Part shown: one piece after another, positions 16,523 through 26,132 of the stretch
Numbering within the stretch: the stretch's first letter is position 1
Layout of the letters: each line of letters begins with the position of its first letter
Source: Vibrio sp. UBA2441
GTDB taxonomy: Bacteria; Pseudomonadota; Gammaproteobacteria; Enterobacterales; Vibrionaceae
DNA length: 64,000 nt
Assembly: GCA_002342685.1 (NCBI GenBank)
Contig: DDQN01000003.1
Location: 1-64,000, forward strand
Direction of reading: 5' to 3'
Translations under genes and position numbers: made by a program
Notes under the pieces: generated by a model
Seen by the model: the letters and a program-made list of their open reading frames with translations, nothing else
Database searches by the model: none
Told to the model about the DNA's origin: nothing

Positions 16523-17773
16523 ATGACGAACGTACTTCAGGGAGCTCAAATGCTTTTCGTAGCATTTGGTGCTCTGGTGCTGGTCCCTTTACTTACAGGA
16601 CTTGACCCAAATGTAGCCCTCTTCGGAGCGGGCCTCGGAACCCTTCTTTTTCAACTTATCACACGACGCTCTGTTCCTATCTTCCTCGCTTCATCCTTTG
16701 CTTTTATTGCTCCTATCATGTTCGGTGTACAAACTTGGGGCATCGCCAGTACCATGGGCGGATTAATGGCTGCGGGTTTCGTTTACGTCTTGTTAGGCGC
16801 ATTGATCAAGGCAAAAGGTGTTGAGATCATTCACAAATTACTTCCGCCTGTTGTTGTAGGCCCGGTAATCATGGTTATCGGTCTTGGCCTTGCCCCAGTT
16901 GCTGTCAACATGGCCTTAGGCAAAACTGGTGATGGTGCAATCCAGCTCATCAATGCTGATAACGCTCTATGGATCTCTAGCATTTCTCTATTGGTAACCA
17001 TTTCTATTAGTGTTTTTGCTAAAGGATTTATGAAGTTACTCCCTATCTTTGGCGGTATTTTGTCAGGGTATGCTTTGAGCCTAGCCTTTGGTGTAGTTGA
17101 TTTTACTCCAGTAGTAGAAGCATCGTGGTTTGCTCTGCCTAATTTCACGGCACCAGAATTCAACATTAATGCCATCTTATTTATGATACCAGTGGCGATT
17201 GCTCCGGCGGTAGAACACGTTGGAGACATGTTGGCTATCTCAAATGTCACAGGTAAAGACTACCTTAAAAAGCCAGGTTTACACCGTACCATTGCGGGTG
17301 ACGGAGTTGCTACAATTGCAGCATCAATGCTGGGAGCGCCGCCAAACACTACCTACAGTGAAGTAACAGGAGCGGTTATGCTGACTAAAACTTATAACCC
17401 AGCAATCATGACATGGGCCGCTGTTACGGCTATTGTTCTGGCGCTCGTTGGTAAGTTAGGGGCTATCCTACAAACTATTCCAGTACCAGTTATGGGTGGA
17501 ATTATGATTCTGTTATTTGGTTCTATCGCAACGGTTGGTCTAAATACACTTATCAAAAATAATGTTGACCTGCACAAATCACGCAACCTAACTATTGTCG
17601 CTGTTACTCTGGTATTTGGTATCGGTGGAATGGCATTTGGCATAGGTGAGTTTAGCTTACAAGGTGTAAGCCTTTGCGGTATCGTCGCTATTATTCTTAA
17701 CTTAGTACTACCTCATGACCTTGGTGAAAACCACGTTGTCGACAATGCTCAAATGGAAGAAGAAGCAAAGTAA
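16523..17773 (+). CDS. uraA: Uracil permease (NCS2 family)
   Basis: Proton-linked uracil importer of the nucleobase/ascorbate (NCS2) family, inner membrane. The 416 residues hold about 14 hydrophobic segments, and the family motif with the conserved Glu is in VAIAPAVEHVGDMLAIS. A second signature, GAPPNTTYSEVTGAVMLTKT, follows. The start at 16523 is chosen because the family begins with VLQGAQMLFVAFGALVLVPL; the ATG at 16493 would add ten residues. It converges on upp, which converts imported uracil to UMP. In E. coli the two genes are one operon. Confidence 0.95.
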   Translation: MTNVLQGAQMLFVAFGALVLVPLLTGLDPNVALFGAGLGTLLFQLITRRSVPIFLASSFAFIAPIMFGVQTWGIASTMGGLMAAGFVYVLLGALIKAKGVEIIHKLLPPVVVGPVIMVIGLGLAPVAVNMALGKTGDGAIQLINADNALWISSISLLVTISISVFAKGFMKLLPIFGGILSGYALSLAFGVVDFTPVVEASWFALPNFTAPEFNINAILFMIPVAIAPAVEHVGDMLAISNVTGKDYLKKPGLHRTIAGDGVATIAASMLGAPPNTTYSEVTGAVMLTKTYNPAIMTWAAVTAIVLALVGKLGAILQTIPVPVMGGIMILLFGSIATVGLNTLIKNNVDLHKSRNLTIVAVTLVFGIGGMAFGIGEFSLQGVSLCGIVAIILNLVLPHDLGENHVVDNAQMEEEAK

Positions 17774-17789
17774 TTAACACGGTAACACC

Positions 17790-17821
17790 ATGTTTTACCG
17801 ATGTTTTACCGATGTTTTACG
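17790..17821. repeat. Three tandem copies of an 11-bp unit
   Basis: ATGTTTTACCG occurs at 17790-17800 and 17801-17811, and a third copy lacking one C at 17812-17821. It sits between the uraA stop codon and the terminator. Confidence 0.85.
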
Positions 17822-17831
17822 ACAGAAATAG

Positions 17832-17865
17832 AAAAGGCTGGTGCTATTGAACACCAGCCTTTTTA
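17832..17865 (+). terminator. Terminator between convergent uraA and upp
   Basis: Stem AAAAGGCTGGTG/CACCAGCCTTTT with a loop of about 8 nt and T or A runs on both sides, so it can act in both directions. Confidence 0.88.
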
Positions 17866-17882
17866 TTGGATATTAAATAAAA

Positions 17883-18509
17883 CTATTTAGTGCCAAAGAT
17901 CTTATCACCAGCATCACCTAAACCAGGAACGATGTAACCTTTATCATTCAGCTTCTCGTCAATAGCCGCCGTATAAAGCTCTACATCTGGGTGCGCTTTT
18001 TTCAATGCTTCAATACCCTCTGGTGCTGAAACCAGAACAAGTACCTTTATCGCTTTACAACCTTTCTCTTTTAACAGATCTATCGTTGCGATCATTGAAC
18101 CACCAGTAGCCAACATTGGATCAACAACTAAAGCAATACGCTCATCAATATTTGAAGCAAGTTTGTTGAAATATGGAATGGGTTCTAACGTTTCTTCATC
18201 ACGGTAAACACCTACTACACTGATACGTGCACTCGGTACATGTTCCAATACACCATCCATCATGCCCAGACCGGCGCGCAAGATAGGCACTACTGTTACT
18301 TTTTTGCCTTTAATCTGATCCACTTCTACAGGACCATCCCAACCTTCAATTGTCACTTTCTCAGTTTCAAAATCTGAGGTTGCTTCGTAAGTTAACAAGC
18401 TACCAACTTCAGTAGCTAACTCACGAAAACGCTTAGTGCTGATGTCCCCTTCACGCATTAAACCAACTTTGTGTTTAACTAAAGGGTGCATTACTTCAAC
18501 AACTTTCAT
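17883..18509 (-). CDS. upp: Uracil phosphoribosyltransferase
   Basis: Converts uracil and PRPP to UMP (pyrimidine salvage). With the start at 18509 the product has 208 residues, the E. coli length. The PRPP-binding loop is [11 protein letters not shown] at 129-139, and the uracil-binding C-terminal region [18 protein letters not shown] is present. GGAG is spaced correctly for this ATG; upstream ATGs at 18515 and 18524 are too close to it or precede it. A TATAAT -10 element lies at 18544-18549. It is divergent from purM. Confidence 0.96.
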   Translation of the reverse strand: MKVVEVMHPLVKHKVGLMREGDISTKRFRELATEVGSLLTYEATSDFETEKVTIEGWDGPVEVDQIKGKKVTVVPILRAGLGMMDGVLEHVPSARISVVGVYRDEETLEPIPYFNKLASNIDERIALVVDPMLATGGSMIATIDLLKEKGCKAIKVLVLVSAPEGIEALKKAHPDVELYTAAIDEKLNDKGYIVPGLGDAGDKIFGTK

Positions 18510-18543
18510 TTTCATCTCCGGCAATTTTTAAATAAACCTTGCG

Positions 18544-18549
18544 ATTATA
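18544..18549 (-). promoter_or_regulatory. Promoter -10 element of upp
   Basis: A perfect TATAAT on the minus strand, 35 bp before the upp start codon. The best -35 match at 17 bp spacing (TCGGCA) is weak. Confidence 0.55.
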
Positions 18550-18597
18550 CGGTTTTTTTATGAATATGCCGAGAAAATCTTGCATAAAACTTTTGTT

Positions 18598-18613
18598 GCG
18601 CAAACGTTTTCCT
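18598..18613 (+). promoter_or_regulatory. PurR operator upstream of purMN
   Basis: GCGCAAACGTTTTCCT matches the PurR consensus ACGCAAACGTTTGCGT at 13 of 16 positions. It overlaps a possible -35 (TTTTCC, 18607-18612) whose -10 is TAGAAT at 18631-18636. The position fits purine repression of purMN, as in E. coli. It is 50-65 bp upstream of the upp promoter. Confidence 0.8.
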
Positions 18614-18679
18614 TCTTGCTGTATCTCGGTTAGAATAGCGCCGACTTTCACATCTAAAATGACATGACGAGGACTTCCT

Positions 18680-19720
18680 GTGAGTGGCAATAACTCTTCT
18701 CTTAGCTATAAAGACGCCGGCGTAGATATCGATGCTGGAAATGCTTTAGTTGACCGAATTAAAGGTGTGGTAAAACGCACTCGTCGCCCAGAGGTTATGG
18801 GCGGTATTGGTGGGTTTGGTGCACTTTGCGAGCTACCAACCAAATATAACGAGCCGCTACTTGTATCGGGAACCGATGGCGTAGGTACAAAACTTCGTCT
18901 TGCGCTAGATATGAAAAAGCATGACACCATTGGTATCGACTTAGTGGCAATGTGTGTTAATGACCTTATTGTACAAGGTGCCGAACCACTGTTTTTCCTC
19001 GACTATTATGCGACTGGAAAACTAGATATTGATACTGCCGCAGACGTAGTGTCTGGTATTGGCGAAGGTTGTATCCAAGCTGGTTGTGCACTTATTGGTG
19101 GTGAAACAGCTGAAATGCCAGGCATGTACGAAGGCGAAGACTATGATGTCGCTGGATTCTGCGTTGGTGTTGTAGAAAAATCAGACGTCATTGATGGTTC
19201 AAAAGTGGCCGCTGGCGATGCACTGATTGCTGTTGGCTCAAGTGGACCACACTCAAATGGTTACTCCCTTATTCGAAAAATTTTAGAAGTTTCCGATGCT
19301 GACCTCAATGAGAATTTAAATGGTCGCACTATCGGTGAGTTATTACTTGAACCAACTAAAATCTATATTAAATCTGCACTAAAGTTAATTGCAGAGCATG
19401 ACATTCATGCCATATCTCATATTACTGGTGGTGGCTTCTGGGAAAATATTCCTCGCGTTCTACCTCAAGGGACTAAAGCCGTTATTGATGGCAGTAGCTG
19501 GGAATGGCCTGCTATATTTGGCTGGTTACAAGAGAAAGGCAATGTTGAAACATTTGAAATGTACCGCACATTTAACTGTGGTGTAGGACTTATTATTGCT
19601 CTGCCAGAGCAGCAAGCAGAAAAAGCAGTTAAACTACTCAACGATGAAGGTGAAAATGCCTGGGTCATTGGTAAAATAGCTGACGCAGAAGAGAATCAAG
19701 AACAAGTAGAGATAAAATAA
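18680..19720 (+). CDS. purM: Phosphoribosylformylglycinamidine cyclo-ligase (AIR synthetase)
   Basis: ATP-dependent ring closure of FGAM to AIR, the fifth step of purine synthesis. The 346 residues match the family. The N-terminal glycine-rich loop GGIGGFGAL and the metal/ATP segment [14 protein letters not shown] are present, with [12 protein letters not shown] and [17 protein letters not shown] further on. It starts with GTG at 18680, preceded by CGAGGA. A PurR operator lies upstream. It is followed by purN 3 bp later in a two-gene operon. Confidence 0.97.
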   Translation: MSGNNSSLSYKDAGVDIDAGNALVDRIKGVVKRTRRPEVMGGIGGFGALCELPTKYNEPLLVSGTDGVGTKLRLALDMKKHDTIGIDLVAMCVNDLIVQGAEPLFFLDYYATGKLDIDTAADVVSGIGEGCIQAGCALIGGETAEMPGMYEGEDYDVAGFCVGVVEKSDVIDGSKVAAGDALIAVGSSGPHSNGYSLIRKILEVSDADLNENLNGRTIGELLLEPTKIYIKSALKLIAEHDIHAISHITGGGFWENIPRVLPQGTKAVIDGSSWEWPAIFGWLQEKGNVETFEMYRTFNCGVGLIIALPEQQAEKAVKLLNDEGENAWVIGKIADAEENQEQVEIK

Positions 19721-19723
19721 GTT

Positions 19724-20362
19724 ATGCAAAAGATCGTAGTATTAGTTTCAGGAAACGGCAGTAATTTACAGGCTATTATTGATAGCTGCGGCTCTAGGAT
19801 CACAAATGGTCAGGTTGTCGCTGTTTTTTCTAACAAATCTGATGCATATGGTCTTGAGCGTGCAAAAAAATCTGATATTCCGGCTCATTTTGTCAACCCA
19901 AAAGCCTTCCCTACCAGGGATAGCTTTGATCGGGAACTAATGAGCCAAATCGATAAATATCAGCCTGATATTATTGTGCTCGCGGGTTATATGCGCATCC
20001 TAAGCAGTGAGTTTGTAACTCACTATTTGGGGAAGATGCTTAACGTGCATCCTTCACTACTGCCCAAATACCCAGGACTTCATACGCATCAAAGAGCTAT
20101 TGATGCTGGTGATAAAGAACATGGTACCAGTGTCCATTTTGTCACAGAAGAATTGGATGGTGGCCCTGTAATATTACAGGCTAAAGTGCCTGTCTTTGAC
20201 GATGATAGCGCTGATACTCTCAATCAACGCGTTCAGACTCAGGAATACAGTATTTATCCATTAACAATTCAGTGGTTTATTGATGGCCGACTTTCTATGC
20301 AAAATAATCAAGCATACTTAGACGGAAATTTATTGAGTATTCATGGATACGCGGATGATTGA
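19724..20362 (+). CDS. purN: Phosphoribosylglycinamide formyltransferase
   Basis: Transfers a formyl group from 10-formyl-THF to GAR, the third step of purine synthesis. It has 212 residues. Catalytic N107, H109 and D145 are visible in NVHPSLLPKYPGLH and TEELDGGPVI, and the phosphate-binding loop is SGNGSNLQAI at 9-18. It starts 3 bp after the purM stop codon, so it depends on the same PurR-controlled promoter. The transcript ends at the hairpin near 20450. Confidence 0.97.
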   Translation: MQKIVVLVSGNGSNLQAIIDSCGSRITNGQVVAVFSNKSDAYGLERAKKSDIPAHFVNPKAFPTRDSFDRELMSQIDKYQPDIIVLAGYMRILSSEFVTHYLGKMLNVHPSLLPKYPGLHTHQRAIDAGDKEHGTSVHFVTEELDGGPVILQAKVPVFDDDSADTLNQRVQTQEYSIYPLTIQWFIDGRLSMQNNQAYLDGNLLSIHGYADD

Positions 20363-20365
20363 TTC

Positions 20366-20400
20366 TATACTCAAGAGCCCCTTAAAGTTACTTGAATATA
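20366..20400. repeat. Palindromic mini-element after purN
   Basis: TATACTCAAG at 20366-20375 is matched by an inverted CTTGAATATA at 20391-20400 (nine of ten positions). The same terminal word bounds the element at 29705-29764. Confidence 0.5.
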
Positions 20401-20434
20401 CGTAGTATTAGAAAGCATGAATTACCCAGAAATT

Positions 20435-20463
20435 AAAAAAGGGCTGAATTATCAGCCCTTTTT
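20435..20463 (+). terminator. Terminator between convergent purN and yafJ
   Basis: Stem GGGCTGA/TCAGCCC with an ATTA loop, flanked by an A run on the left and TTTTT on the right; it can serve both strands. Confidence 0.88.
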
Positions 20464-20468
20464 AATTT

Positions 20469-21311
20469 TTATAACGGTTCCGTAGGAGCCTGACTTTTTG
20501 GTTTTGGCTCTGCAAATGGCACGTCGACCAAGCTCTGCTTATTGCAGTCTACAATTTCACCAAAATGGAATAGGTTGTATTCCCCCGGTTTCATCCTATG
20601 CCACTCCTCGTTATCTGTCAGAGGTTGAGTTGCGACAACTGAAACAACATCATTTGGTGTTGTCTCTTCCTGAAAGTTAACTACGATGTCTTCATCAATC
20701 AGATTCGCGTTTCCGAAAGGAGCCCGACGAGTTATCCAGTATAGATGGTTTGTGCAATACGTCATCACATATTCACCGTCACTCAAAAGCATGTTGAAGA
20801 CACCAAACGCTTTTAGCTTTTCACTGCACTCTGCAACATAATTGAACATTGCACACAAATCCTGAGGCGGCTCTGGGTACCTTTCTTCCAACTGATTTAA
20901 CAACCAGCAAAATGCCAATTCACTATCCGTTTTTCCAACGGGTCTATGACGTCCTGTTTCCAAAGACTCATAATCCGTTAGCTGACCATTATGAGCAAAT
21001 GTCCAGTATTTACCCCATAATTCCCGAGTAAATGGATGCGTGTTTTCTAAATTAACACCACCACGGTTCGCTTGTCGTATATGGCTGATAACTGCACAGC
21101 TTTTTATTGGATAATTCTGAACCAGCTCTGCAATCTTGGAATTACAGCTTGGATTAGGGTCTTTAAAGGTTCTGAAACCTTTACCTTCATAAAATGTAAT
21201 CCCCCAGCCATCACTATGTGGGCCAGTTCGGCCCCCACGTTGCATTAAACCGGCAAAGCTAAAACAGATATCGGTGGGCACATTAGCGCTCATACCGAGC
21301 AATTCACACAT
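20469..21311 (-). CDS. yafJ: Class II glutamine amidotransferase (YafJ)
   Basis: A 280-residue N-terminal-nucleophile amidotransferase domain standing alone. Cys2 follows the initiator Met (MCELLGMSAN) and would become the catalytic N-terminal residue. The active-site elements RQANRGGVNLENTHPF and FAHNGQL are present. The glutamine-derived ammonia acceptor is unknown; no synthase partner is encoded beside it. It is downstream of gmhA, the same pair as E. coli lpcA-yafJ, with a 20-bp gap. Role unknown. Confidence 0.9.
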   Translation of the reverse strand: MCELLGMSANVPTDICFSFAGLMQRGGRTGPHSDGWGITFYEGKGFRTFKDPNPSCNSKIAELVQNYPIKSCAVISHIRQANRGGVNLENTHPFTRELWGKYWTFAHNGQLTDYESLETGRHRPVGKTDSELAFCWLLNQLEERYPEPPQDLCAMFNYVAECSEKLKAFGVFNMLLSDGEYVMTYCTNHLYWITRRAPFGNANLIDEDIVVNFQEETTPNDVVSVVATQPLTDNEEWHRMKPGEYNLFHFGEIVDCNKQSLVDVPFAEPKPKSQAPTEPL

Positions 21312-21330
21312 TATTCAACCTATAGTACGT

Positions 21331-21909
21331 TTACTTTGCCATCTCTTTTTCAATTAACTGGATGACAATATGGATAATCTTTATATGGATCTCTTGAATA
21401 CGATCAGCATAACCAAAATGCGGAACCCGAATTTCAATATCCGCCAAACCGGCCATTTTACCACCATCTTTACCCGTTAACGCAATGGTTTTCATTCCTT
21501 TCTCTTTTGAGGCCTCAATTGCCTTTAGAATATTTCCTGAATTACCTGACGTTGACAGACCGAACAAAACATCCCCTTTGGATCCCACTGCTTGCACATA
21601 TCTTGAAAATACATGATCGTACCCAAAGTCATTACTTACGCAAGAAAGATGGCTGGGATCCGATATAGCAATGCCTGGGTAGCCAGGTCTATTTTCTCGA
21701 TAACGCCCAGTTAATTCTTCTGCAAAATGCATCGAATCGCAATGAGAACCACCATTACCACAGGAAAGCACTTTTCCACCTTGTTTAAAGGCGTCAGCGA
21801 TCATTTTAGCCGCTGCCTCTATCTGCTGAATATTGGTATCATCACTTAAAAACTTATTTAGTACTTCAGCTGCTTCATTCAACTCTGAACGTATTAGGTC
21901 TTGATACAT
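21331..21909 (-). CDS. gmhA: Sedoheptulose 7-phosphate isomerase
   Basis: SIS-domain enzyme that makes D-glycero-D-manno-heptose 7-phosphate, the first step to the LPS inner-core heptose. With the start at 21909 the length is 192 residues, equal to E. coli GmhA. The SIS signatures [17 protein letters not shown] and [17 protein letters not shown] are intact. The in-frame ATG at 21960 would add 17 residues from a mini-repeat and is rejected. yafJ follows on the same strand. Confidence 0.95.
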   Translation of the reverse strand: MYQDLIRSELNEAAEVLNKFLSDDTNIQQIEAAAKMIADAFKQGGKVLSCGNGGSHCDSMHFAEELTGRYRENRPGYPGIAISDPSHLSCVSNDFGYDHVFSRYVQAVGSKGDVLFGLSTSGNSGNILKAIEASKEKGMKTIALTGKDGGKMAGLADIEIRVPHFGYADRIQEIHIKIIHIVIQLIEKEMAK

Positions 21910-21930
21910 GATTTTTCTCTCTTTATTCTT

Positions 21931-21960
21931 ATATACACAAGTATACTCAAGTAACTTCAA
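21931..21960. repeat. Mini-repeat upstream of gmhA
   Basis: TATACTCAAGTAACTTCAA at 21942-21960 belongs to the dispersed intergenic family also seen near 9659, 12335 and 31579. Confidence 0.5.
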
Positions 21961-21973
21961 TACTTTAATTCAA

Positions 21974-21995
21974 ATAAAAGGGCATCATTGCCCTT
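21974..21995 (-). terminator. Terminator of the dnaQ-TIGR03503 transcript
   Basis: Stem AAGGGC/GCCCTT with a 6-nt loop and, on the minus strand, a TTTTATTTG tail, just after the TIGR03503 gene stop codon. Confidence 0.65.
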
Positions 21996-21999
21996 GTAA

Positions 22000-23253
22000 C
22001 TAAAATTTCGGAGGCGGTGTTAGCTGCATTTCAGGGACAGACACTTTTCGAGTTCTAAGTTTGCTAACAAAAAACCAAATAATAAGACCGATAACTATTA
22101 CGATGAGGTTACCAACCAGAATTGTCAGCATACCTTTCATACGCGCCTCTTCTCTGTCTCTTATTATACGCTCTTGCTCAAGCTGTCTTCTTTTCTCTTC
22201 TTGCACTCTTTTATATTCTGTAGTGGATTTTTTAATATCCAGTTTTTGCATCACACTAAATGCATGCTCTTCAATATTGAAAATTAATTCTCTCTGAGCA
22301 GCTCCCTCAGTAGCATAAACCATACCTCTCCAGACATGCTTACCCGGTGCCTGATTATTTTCTATAAAAAATTCCATCGAAAGCGCATCTTTGTCTACAG
22401 AACTTTCTTTGATTATGGTTTTAGCATTAGGGGTATCAAGTTCAATATGGGTAGCAATAGAGCCAGGAAGTACCATGCCCTGCTCCCCGGAGACAGTAAT
22501 ACTGTGCTCAATTTCTTCTTCATGAGATTGGATAAACGTTACTTCCACCGGTGTCGGGTAAACCAGAACCGTTTGCTCTATTGATCTTAAAAACACCCCA
22601 TTACTAGAGGTCACTTGTGCTGTATATTTTCCGGGTTTAACACTGATTGGAACTTCAACCGTAAATACGCCGTCACCAGCGACTTCATCCAGGCCTTCAC
22701 CATCATCTTTAAAATCACCAAGGGAAAACGATTCGGGTTTTAGCTCTCGATCCGGGTTTTCTTTATCTCCGATGTACTGAAAAAACAGTACTTTCAAACG
22801 AACTCTATCCAAAAAGTCTTGAACAACGAGTGGATTTTCATCTTGTGTCAACCGAGCCGTAAATTTGAGGCGTTCTGATTGATATAGGCGATTAGGCAAA
22901 CGGTCGATTCCCAATCGAAGATTCGACAATAAAGTGATATTATTTCTAGGTGTCACCTTACCTATCGCTTGCCATGGGCCAGGCATAGGGTTATCTATTG
23001 AGATAATATCTAAACCATTTTCTTCATACCAGGAAACATTGTCTGGGTGCTTCCAAGCGTAATACTTTTTACCATCAGGACGGACTAATACCACTGATTT
23101 AGAACGTTTTTCTCTATAAACGAGAAAAGATATCTGCTCTATAGTCGGATCCACTCTAAAGCGATTATCCAGCAATGATACTGTGGATTCTGTCTGGGAC
23201 CAGCCAAACGCACTGGAAAAAACACTGAGCAATATAAACAGAATCCTGAACAT
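22000..23253 (-). CDS. TIGR03503 family exported membrane-anchored protein
   Basis: A 417-residue protein with a signal peptide (MFRILFILLSVFSSAFGWSQ). The extracytoplasmic region of about 20-340 is probably beta-rich, and SLGDFKDDGEGLDEVAGDGV looks like the DxDGxxD type found in immunoglobulin-like modules. A charged coiled stretch rich in EEKRRQLEQERIIRDREEA follows, then a C-terminal membrane helix (MLTILVGNLIVIVIGLIIWF, about 380-400). The start at 23253 is set by GAGGAAAC and lies 8 bp after dnaQ. It matches the family TIGR03503, conserved beside dnaQ in vibrios and Shewanella. Function unknown. Confidence 0.75.
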   Translation of the reverse strand: MFRILFILLSVFSSAFGWSQTESTVSLLDNRFRVDPTIEQISFLVYREKRSKSVVLVRPDGKKYYAWKHPDNVSWYEENGLDIISIDNPMPGPWQAIGKVTPRNNITLLSNLRLGIDRLPNRLYQSERLKFTARLTQDENPLVVQDFLDRVRLKVLFFQYIGDKENPDRELKPESFSLGDFKDDGEGLDEVAGDGVFTVEVPISVKPGKYTAQVTSSNGVFLRSIEQTVLVYPTPVEVTFIQSHEEEIEHSITVSGEQGMVLPGSIATHIELDTPNAKTIIKESSVDKDALSMEFFIENNQAPGKHVWRGMVYATEGAAQRELIFNIEEHAFSVMQKLDIKKSTTEYKRVQEEKRRQLEQERIIRDREEARMKGMLTILVGNLIVIVIGLIIWFFVSKLRTRKVSVPEMQLTPPPKF

Positions 23254-23261
23254 AGTTTCCT

Positions 23262-24005
23262 CTATTGTCGCCAAAGGCAGCTGCCGGCTTTCTCTACGAT
23301 ATCTAAACGTTCTTGGTGTGCATTTAGTTCATCGGCCGTAGCACTTAAAACCTTAAGTGATTTTCGTCCACTGGAGACCCGTTTAATCATTTCTGAAGCC
23401 GAATCACTATTTGATTGAGCATCGCCAGTAAACTTTAAGTCCGTCTGACCACCAGTCATCAACAGATAAACATCGGCTAAGATTTCGGCATCCAGTAATG
23501 CGCCATGCAGTGTTCGGTGCGAATTATCGATACCATATCTATCACATAAGGTATCTAGGTTGTTTCGTTTACCCGGAAAAATCTTCTTCGCCATAGCGAG
23601 AGTATCGGTAATATCACAGTACTGCTCTGTTTTACCAATACTTGAATCCAGCATTCTGAACTCATTGTCCATAAAGCCAACGTCAAACGGGGCGTTGTGT
23701 GCGACAAGTTCTGCACCACGAATAAATTCCAGAAACTCTTTATGAACGTCTTGATACTCAGGTTTATCGATTAAAAACTCATCCGTAATACCGTGTACAT
23801 CAATCGCATCAGGCTGAATCTCTCTGTCTGGTTTAATATAGACGTGAAAATGTTTGCCAGTAAGCTTGCGGTTGATGATCTCTACCGCACCAATTTCAAT
23901 GATACGGTGCCCCAAATAGGTTGGCCCACCCTCACGGTTCATACCCGTCGTTTCAGTATCGAGTACAATGATACGTTGTTGATTAGAATTGTTACTAGTA
24001 TTCAT
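23262..24005 (-). CDS. dnaQ: DNA polymerase III epsilon subunit (proofreading 3'-5' exonuclease)
   Basis: Proofreading subunit of the polymerase III core. The 247 residues include the DEDDh exonuclease motifs: D16 and E18 in VLDTETTG, the second Asp in ELVAHNAPFDVGFMDNEF, and HRTLHGALLDAEIL with the catalytic His and last Asp. The C-terminal tail is the polymerase-binding segment. It is divergent from rnhA as in E. coli, and its partner DnaE is encoded 9 kb away. The TIGR03503 gene follows on the same transcript. Confidence 0.96.
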   Translation of the reverse strand: MNTSNNSNQQRIIVLDTETTGMNREGGPTYLGHRIIEIGAVEIINRKLTGKHFHVYIKPDREIQPDAIDVHGITDEFLIDKPEYQDVHKEFLEFIRGAELVAHNAPFDVGFMDNEFRMLDSSIGKTEQYCDITDTLAMAKKIFPGKRNNLDTLCDRYGIDNSHRTLHGALLDAEILADVYLLMTGGQTDLKFTGDAQSNSDSASEMIKRVSSGRKSLKVLSATADELNAHQERLDIVEKAGSCLWRQ

Positions 24006-24069
24006 AATGAGATATATGTCAGACTATACCGATCCAGCAAATGGCAATAATAACTAATAGTATCAAATC

Positions 24070-24537
24070 ATGACAAAACAAGTAGAAGTTTTCACTGATG
24101 GTTCTTGTTTAGGTAACCCCGGCCCAGGCGGCTACGGTATCGTATTACGATATAAACAAACCGAAAAACAGATTGCCAAGGGATTCAAACTCACCACTAA
24201 TAACCGGATGGAAATGATGGCAGCGGTTATCGCATTACGGTCTTTAAAACAGCCATGTAATGTAACGTTAACAACAGATAGCCAATATGTCCGCCAAGGT
24301 ATCACTCAGTGGATACATAACTGGAAGAAGCGTGGATGGAAAACGGCCAGTAAAAAGCCCGTTAAAAACGCAGATCTATGGCAAGCTCTGGATGTTGAAT
24401 CTCAGCGTCATCAGGTAGATTGGAAGTGGGTAAAAGGTCATGCTGGTCACAGAGAAAATGAGATTTGTGATGAAATTGCACGCCTTGCTGCAGAAAATCC
24501 GACAGACATAGATGAGGGGTACGTTGCCACCGAATAG
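24070..24537 (+). CDS. rnhA: Ribonuclease HI
   Basis: Removes RNA from RNA-DNA hybrids. It has 155 residues, as in E. coli. The catalytic carboxylates D10 (EVFTDGS), E48 (NNRMEMMA) and D70 (LTTDSQY) are at the canonical numbers, with the fourth Asp in CDEIARLAA near 137. The basic handle ([18 protein letters not shown]) is present. It is divergent from dnaQ. A second RNase H, rnhB, lies at 36.2 kb. Confidence 0.97.
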   Translation: MTKQVEVFTDGSCLGNPGPGGYGIVLRYKQTEKQIAKGFKLTTNNRMEMMAAVIALRSLKQPCNVTLTTDSQYVRQGITQWIHNWKKRGWKTASKKPVKNADLWQALDVESQRHQVDWKWVKGHAGHRENEICDEIARLAAENPTDIDEGYVATE

Positions 24538-24552
24538 GCCATTAAGAGAAGA

Positions 24553-25269
24553 TCACCTTACCCTGCAGTTAACTCTAACTGGCGACAAGCGACGCTTTAA
24601 TCGCCAGTGTGGCTTAATGGGTTTCAGTGGATAGGTTCGCTTTCTCGCCACAATAAAGTAAAGGCTACCAAACGGAGAAATACAATCGCCAAGACCACTC
24701 TCCATCCATGTCCATATCGGATTTTTCCAAGGGAAAACACCATACTGATCCGTATGAACTACTTCATAGTTGAGTAACCCCAACCAATCCCGAATACGAT
24801 GAGGAGTAAACATGCGCCCACTCCACGGAAGGCTATGTTTTCGCCACGGCATCAAGCTCGAAAAACCAGTGATACTAATTGGATTAAATCCAGAAAGAAC
24901 AAGGTAGCCATCGTCAATCATGACCCTGTCGACTTCTCGTAACAATCGATGAGGATCATCGCAATAATCCAGTTGGTGAGCGAGCAGTACAACATCAAAA
25001 CTCTTTTCTAAAAAAGGCAGGTTATAGCTATCAGCAACAATATTATGTAACGGATTTTTTATATCGACACTAACTTGGTGTTGAATATTGCACATAGTAC
25101 TGGCAATCTCACAACTGAGGCCTCCAAGTTTTAACATGTGGTAGCCAAATAATTTTGGGCACCACTCATCCAGCCGCATTTGAATGGACTCTGATACCCA
25201 TTGGCCATTTTTTAAATGCTGCCAAGAGTGGGGATTTTCAATAGTTCGTGTTGTACGAGCTGGTTTCAT
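24553..25269 (-). CDS. yafS: Class I methyltransferase-like protein (YafS)
   Basis: A 238-residue protein with a Methyltransf_11 type region: DVVLLAHQLDYCDDPHRLLR and a downstream DGYLVLSGFNPIS, typical of post-motif I of SAM-dependent enzymes. The motif I glycine loop is weak (MLKLGGLSCEIAS), so SAM binding is less certain. The substrate is unknown. It sits between rnhA and gloB, exactly as E. coli yafS does, and is divergent from gloB with a 34-bp gap. Confidence 0.83.
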   Translation of the reverse strand: MKPARTTRTIENPHSWQHLKNGQWVSESIQMRLDEWCPKLFGYHMLKLGGLSCEIASTMCNIQHQVSVDIKNPLHNIVADSYNLPFLEKSFDVVLLAHQLDYCDDPHRLLREVDRVMIDDGYLVLSGFNPISITGFSSLMPWRKHSLPWSGRMFTPHRIRDWLGLLNYEVVHTDQYGVFPWKNPIWTWMESGLGDCISPFGSLYFIVARKRTYPLKPIKPHWRLKRRLSPVRVNCRVR

Positions 25270-25303
25270 CGACTATTTCATCATTCTGTAGCTGGAGAAT
25301 AAA

Positions 25304-26062
25304 ATGTTAACCATCAAGAGCATACCTGCATTCAATGACAATTACATCTGGCTCATTCAAAATCACGATCTCCGTTGTGCAATTGTAGACCCCGGCGACG
25401 CACAACCCGTATTAGATTATTTAACGCAACATGGATTAACTTTAGAAGCTATTTTAGTTACCCACCACCACAATGACCATACTGGTGGTATAGCGAAGCT
25501 GTTACAAGTTTTCCCACATATAAAAATAGTCGGTCCGGAGGCGGAACCTGTAACCTCACTAACTCATCATATGAAGGAAGGCGACCGGTTCTCTTTATTT
25601 GATGAAAGCTTTTTAGTTCTGGGATTACCTGGGCATACTAAAGGCCATATTGGTTATGTAGGCGACGAAAAACTATTTTGTGGTGATGTATTATTCTCTG
25701 CTGGATGTGGGCGGGTATTTGAAGGCACCTATGAGCAAATGTTTGAGTCACTCAATAAAATACTCTCACTGCCAGAAGAAACTAACATTTATCCCGCTCA
25801 TGAATATACAACGAGCAATATTGCCTTTGCTCTTGCCGTCGAACCTGACAACTTAAAGCTGCTTGAGTATAGAGAAAAAGTTCATCGCTTAAGAGCCGAG
25901 AACCAACCAACCTTGCCAACGACATTAAGGCAAGAAAAATGGATCAACCCATTTTTGCGCGTTGATCAGCCCACTATCATAAACTCTGTTTCCAATAGAA
26001 GCAGAAACTCACAGCCTTTAGGTGTCTTTAGCGCTCTCAGAGAGTGGAAGAACGCATTTTAA
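25304..26062 (+). CDS. gloB: Hydroxyacylglutathione hydrolase (glyoxalase II)
   Basis: Metallo-beta-lactamase fold enzyme that hydrolyses S-D-lactoylglutathione in methylglyoxal detoxification. It has 252 residues. The metal motif [10 protein letters not shown] gives H54, H56, D58 and H59, and the other ligands lie in [13 protein letters not shown] and [13 protein letters not shown], then YPAHEYT. AGCTGGAG precedes the start. mltD follows 70 bp later. The gene order matches the E. coli dnaQ-rnhA-yafS-gloB-mltD region. Confidence 0.96.
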   Translation: MLTIKSIPAFNDNYIWLIQNHDLRCAIVDPGDAQPVLDYLTQHGLTLEAILVTHHHNDHTGGIAKLLQVFPHIKIVGPEAEPVTSLTHHMKEGDRFSLFDESFLVLGLPGHTKGHIGYVGDEKLFCGDVLFSAGCGRVFEGTYEQMFESLNKILSLPEETNIYPAHEYTTSNIAFALAVEPDNLKLLEYREKVHRLRAENQPTLPTTLRQEKWINPFLRVDQPTIINSVSNRSRNSQPLGVFSALREWKNAF

Positions 26063-26132
26063 CATTTTCAGCCTTGTATCAATAATTGAGCGCAAGTATT
26101 ATCAGCAGCCAATTTTGAAAAAGGTAAAATTA

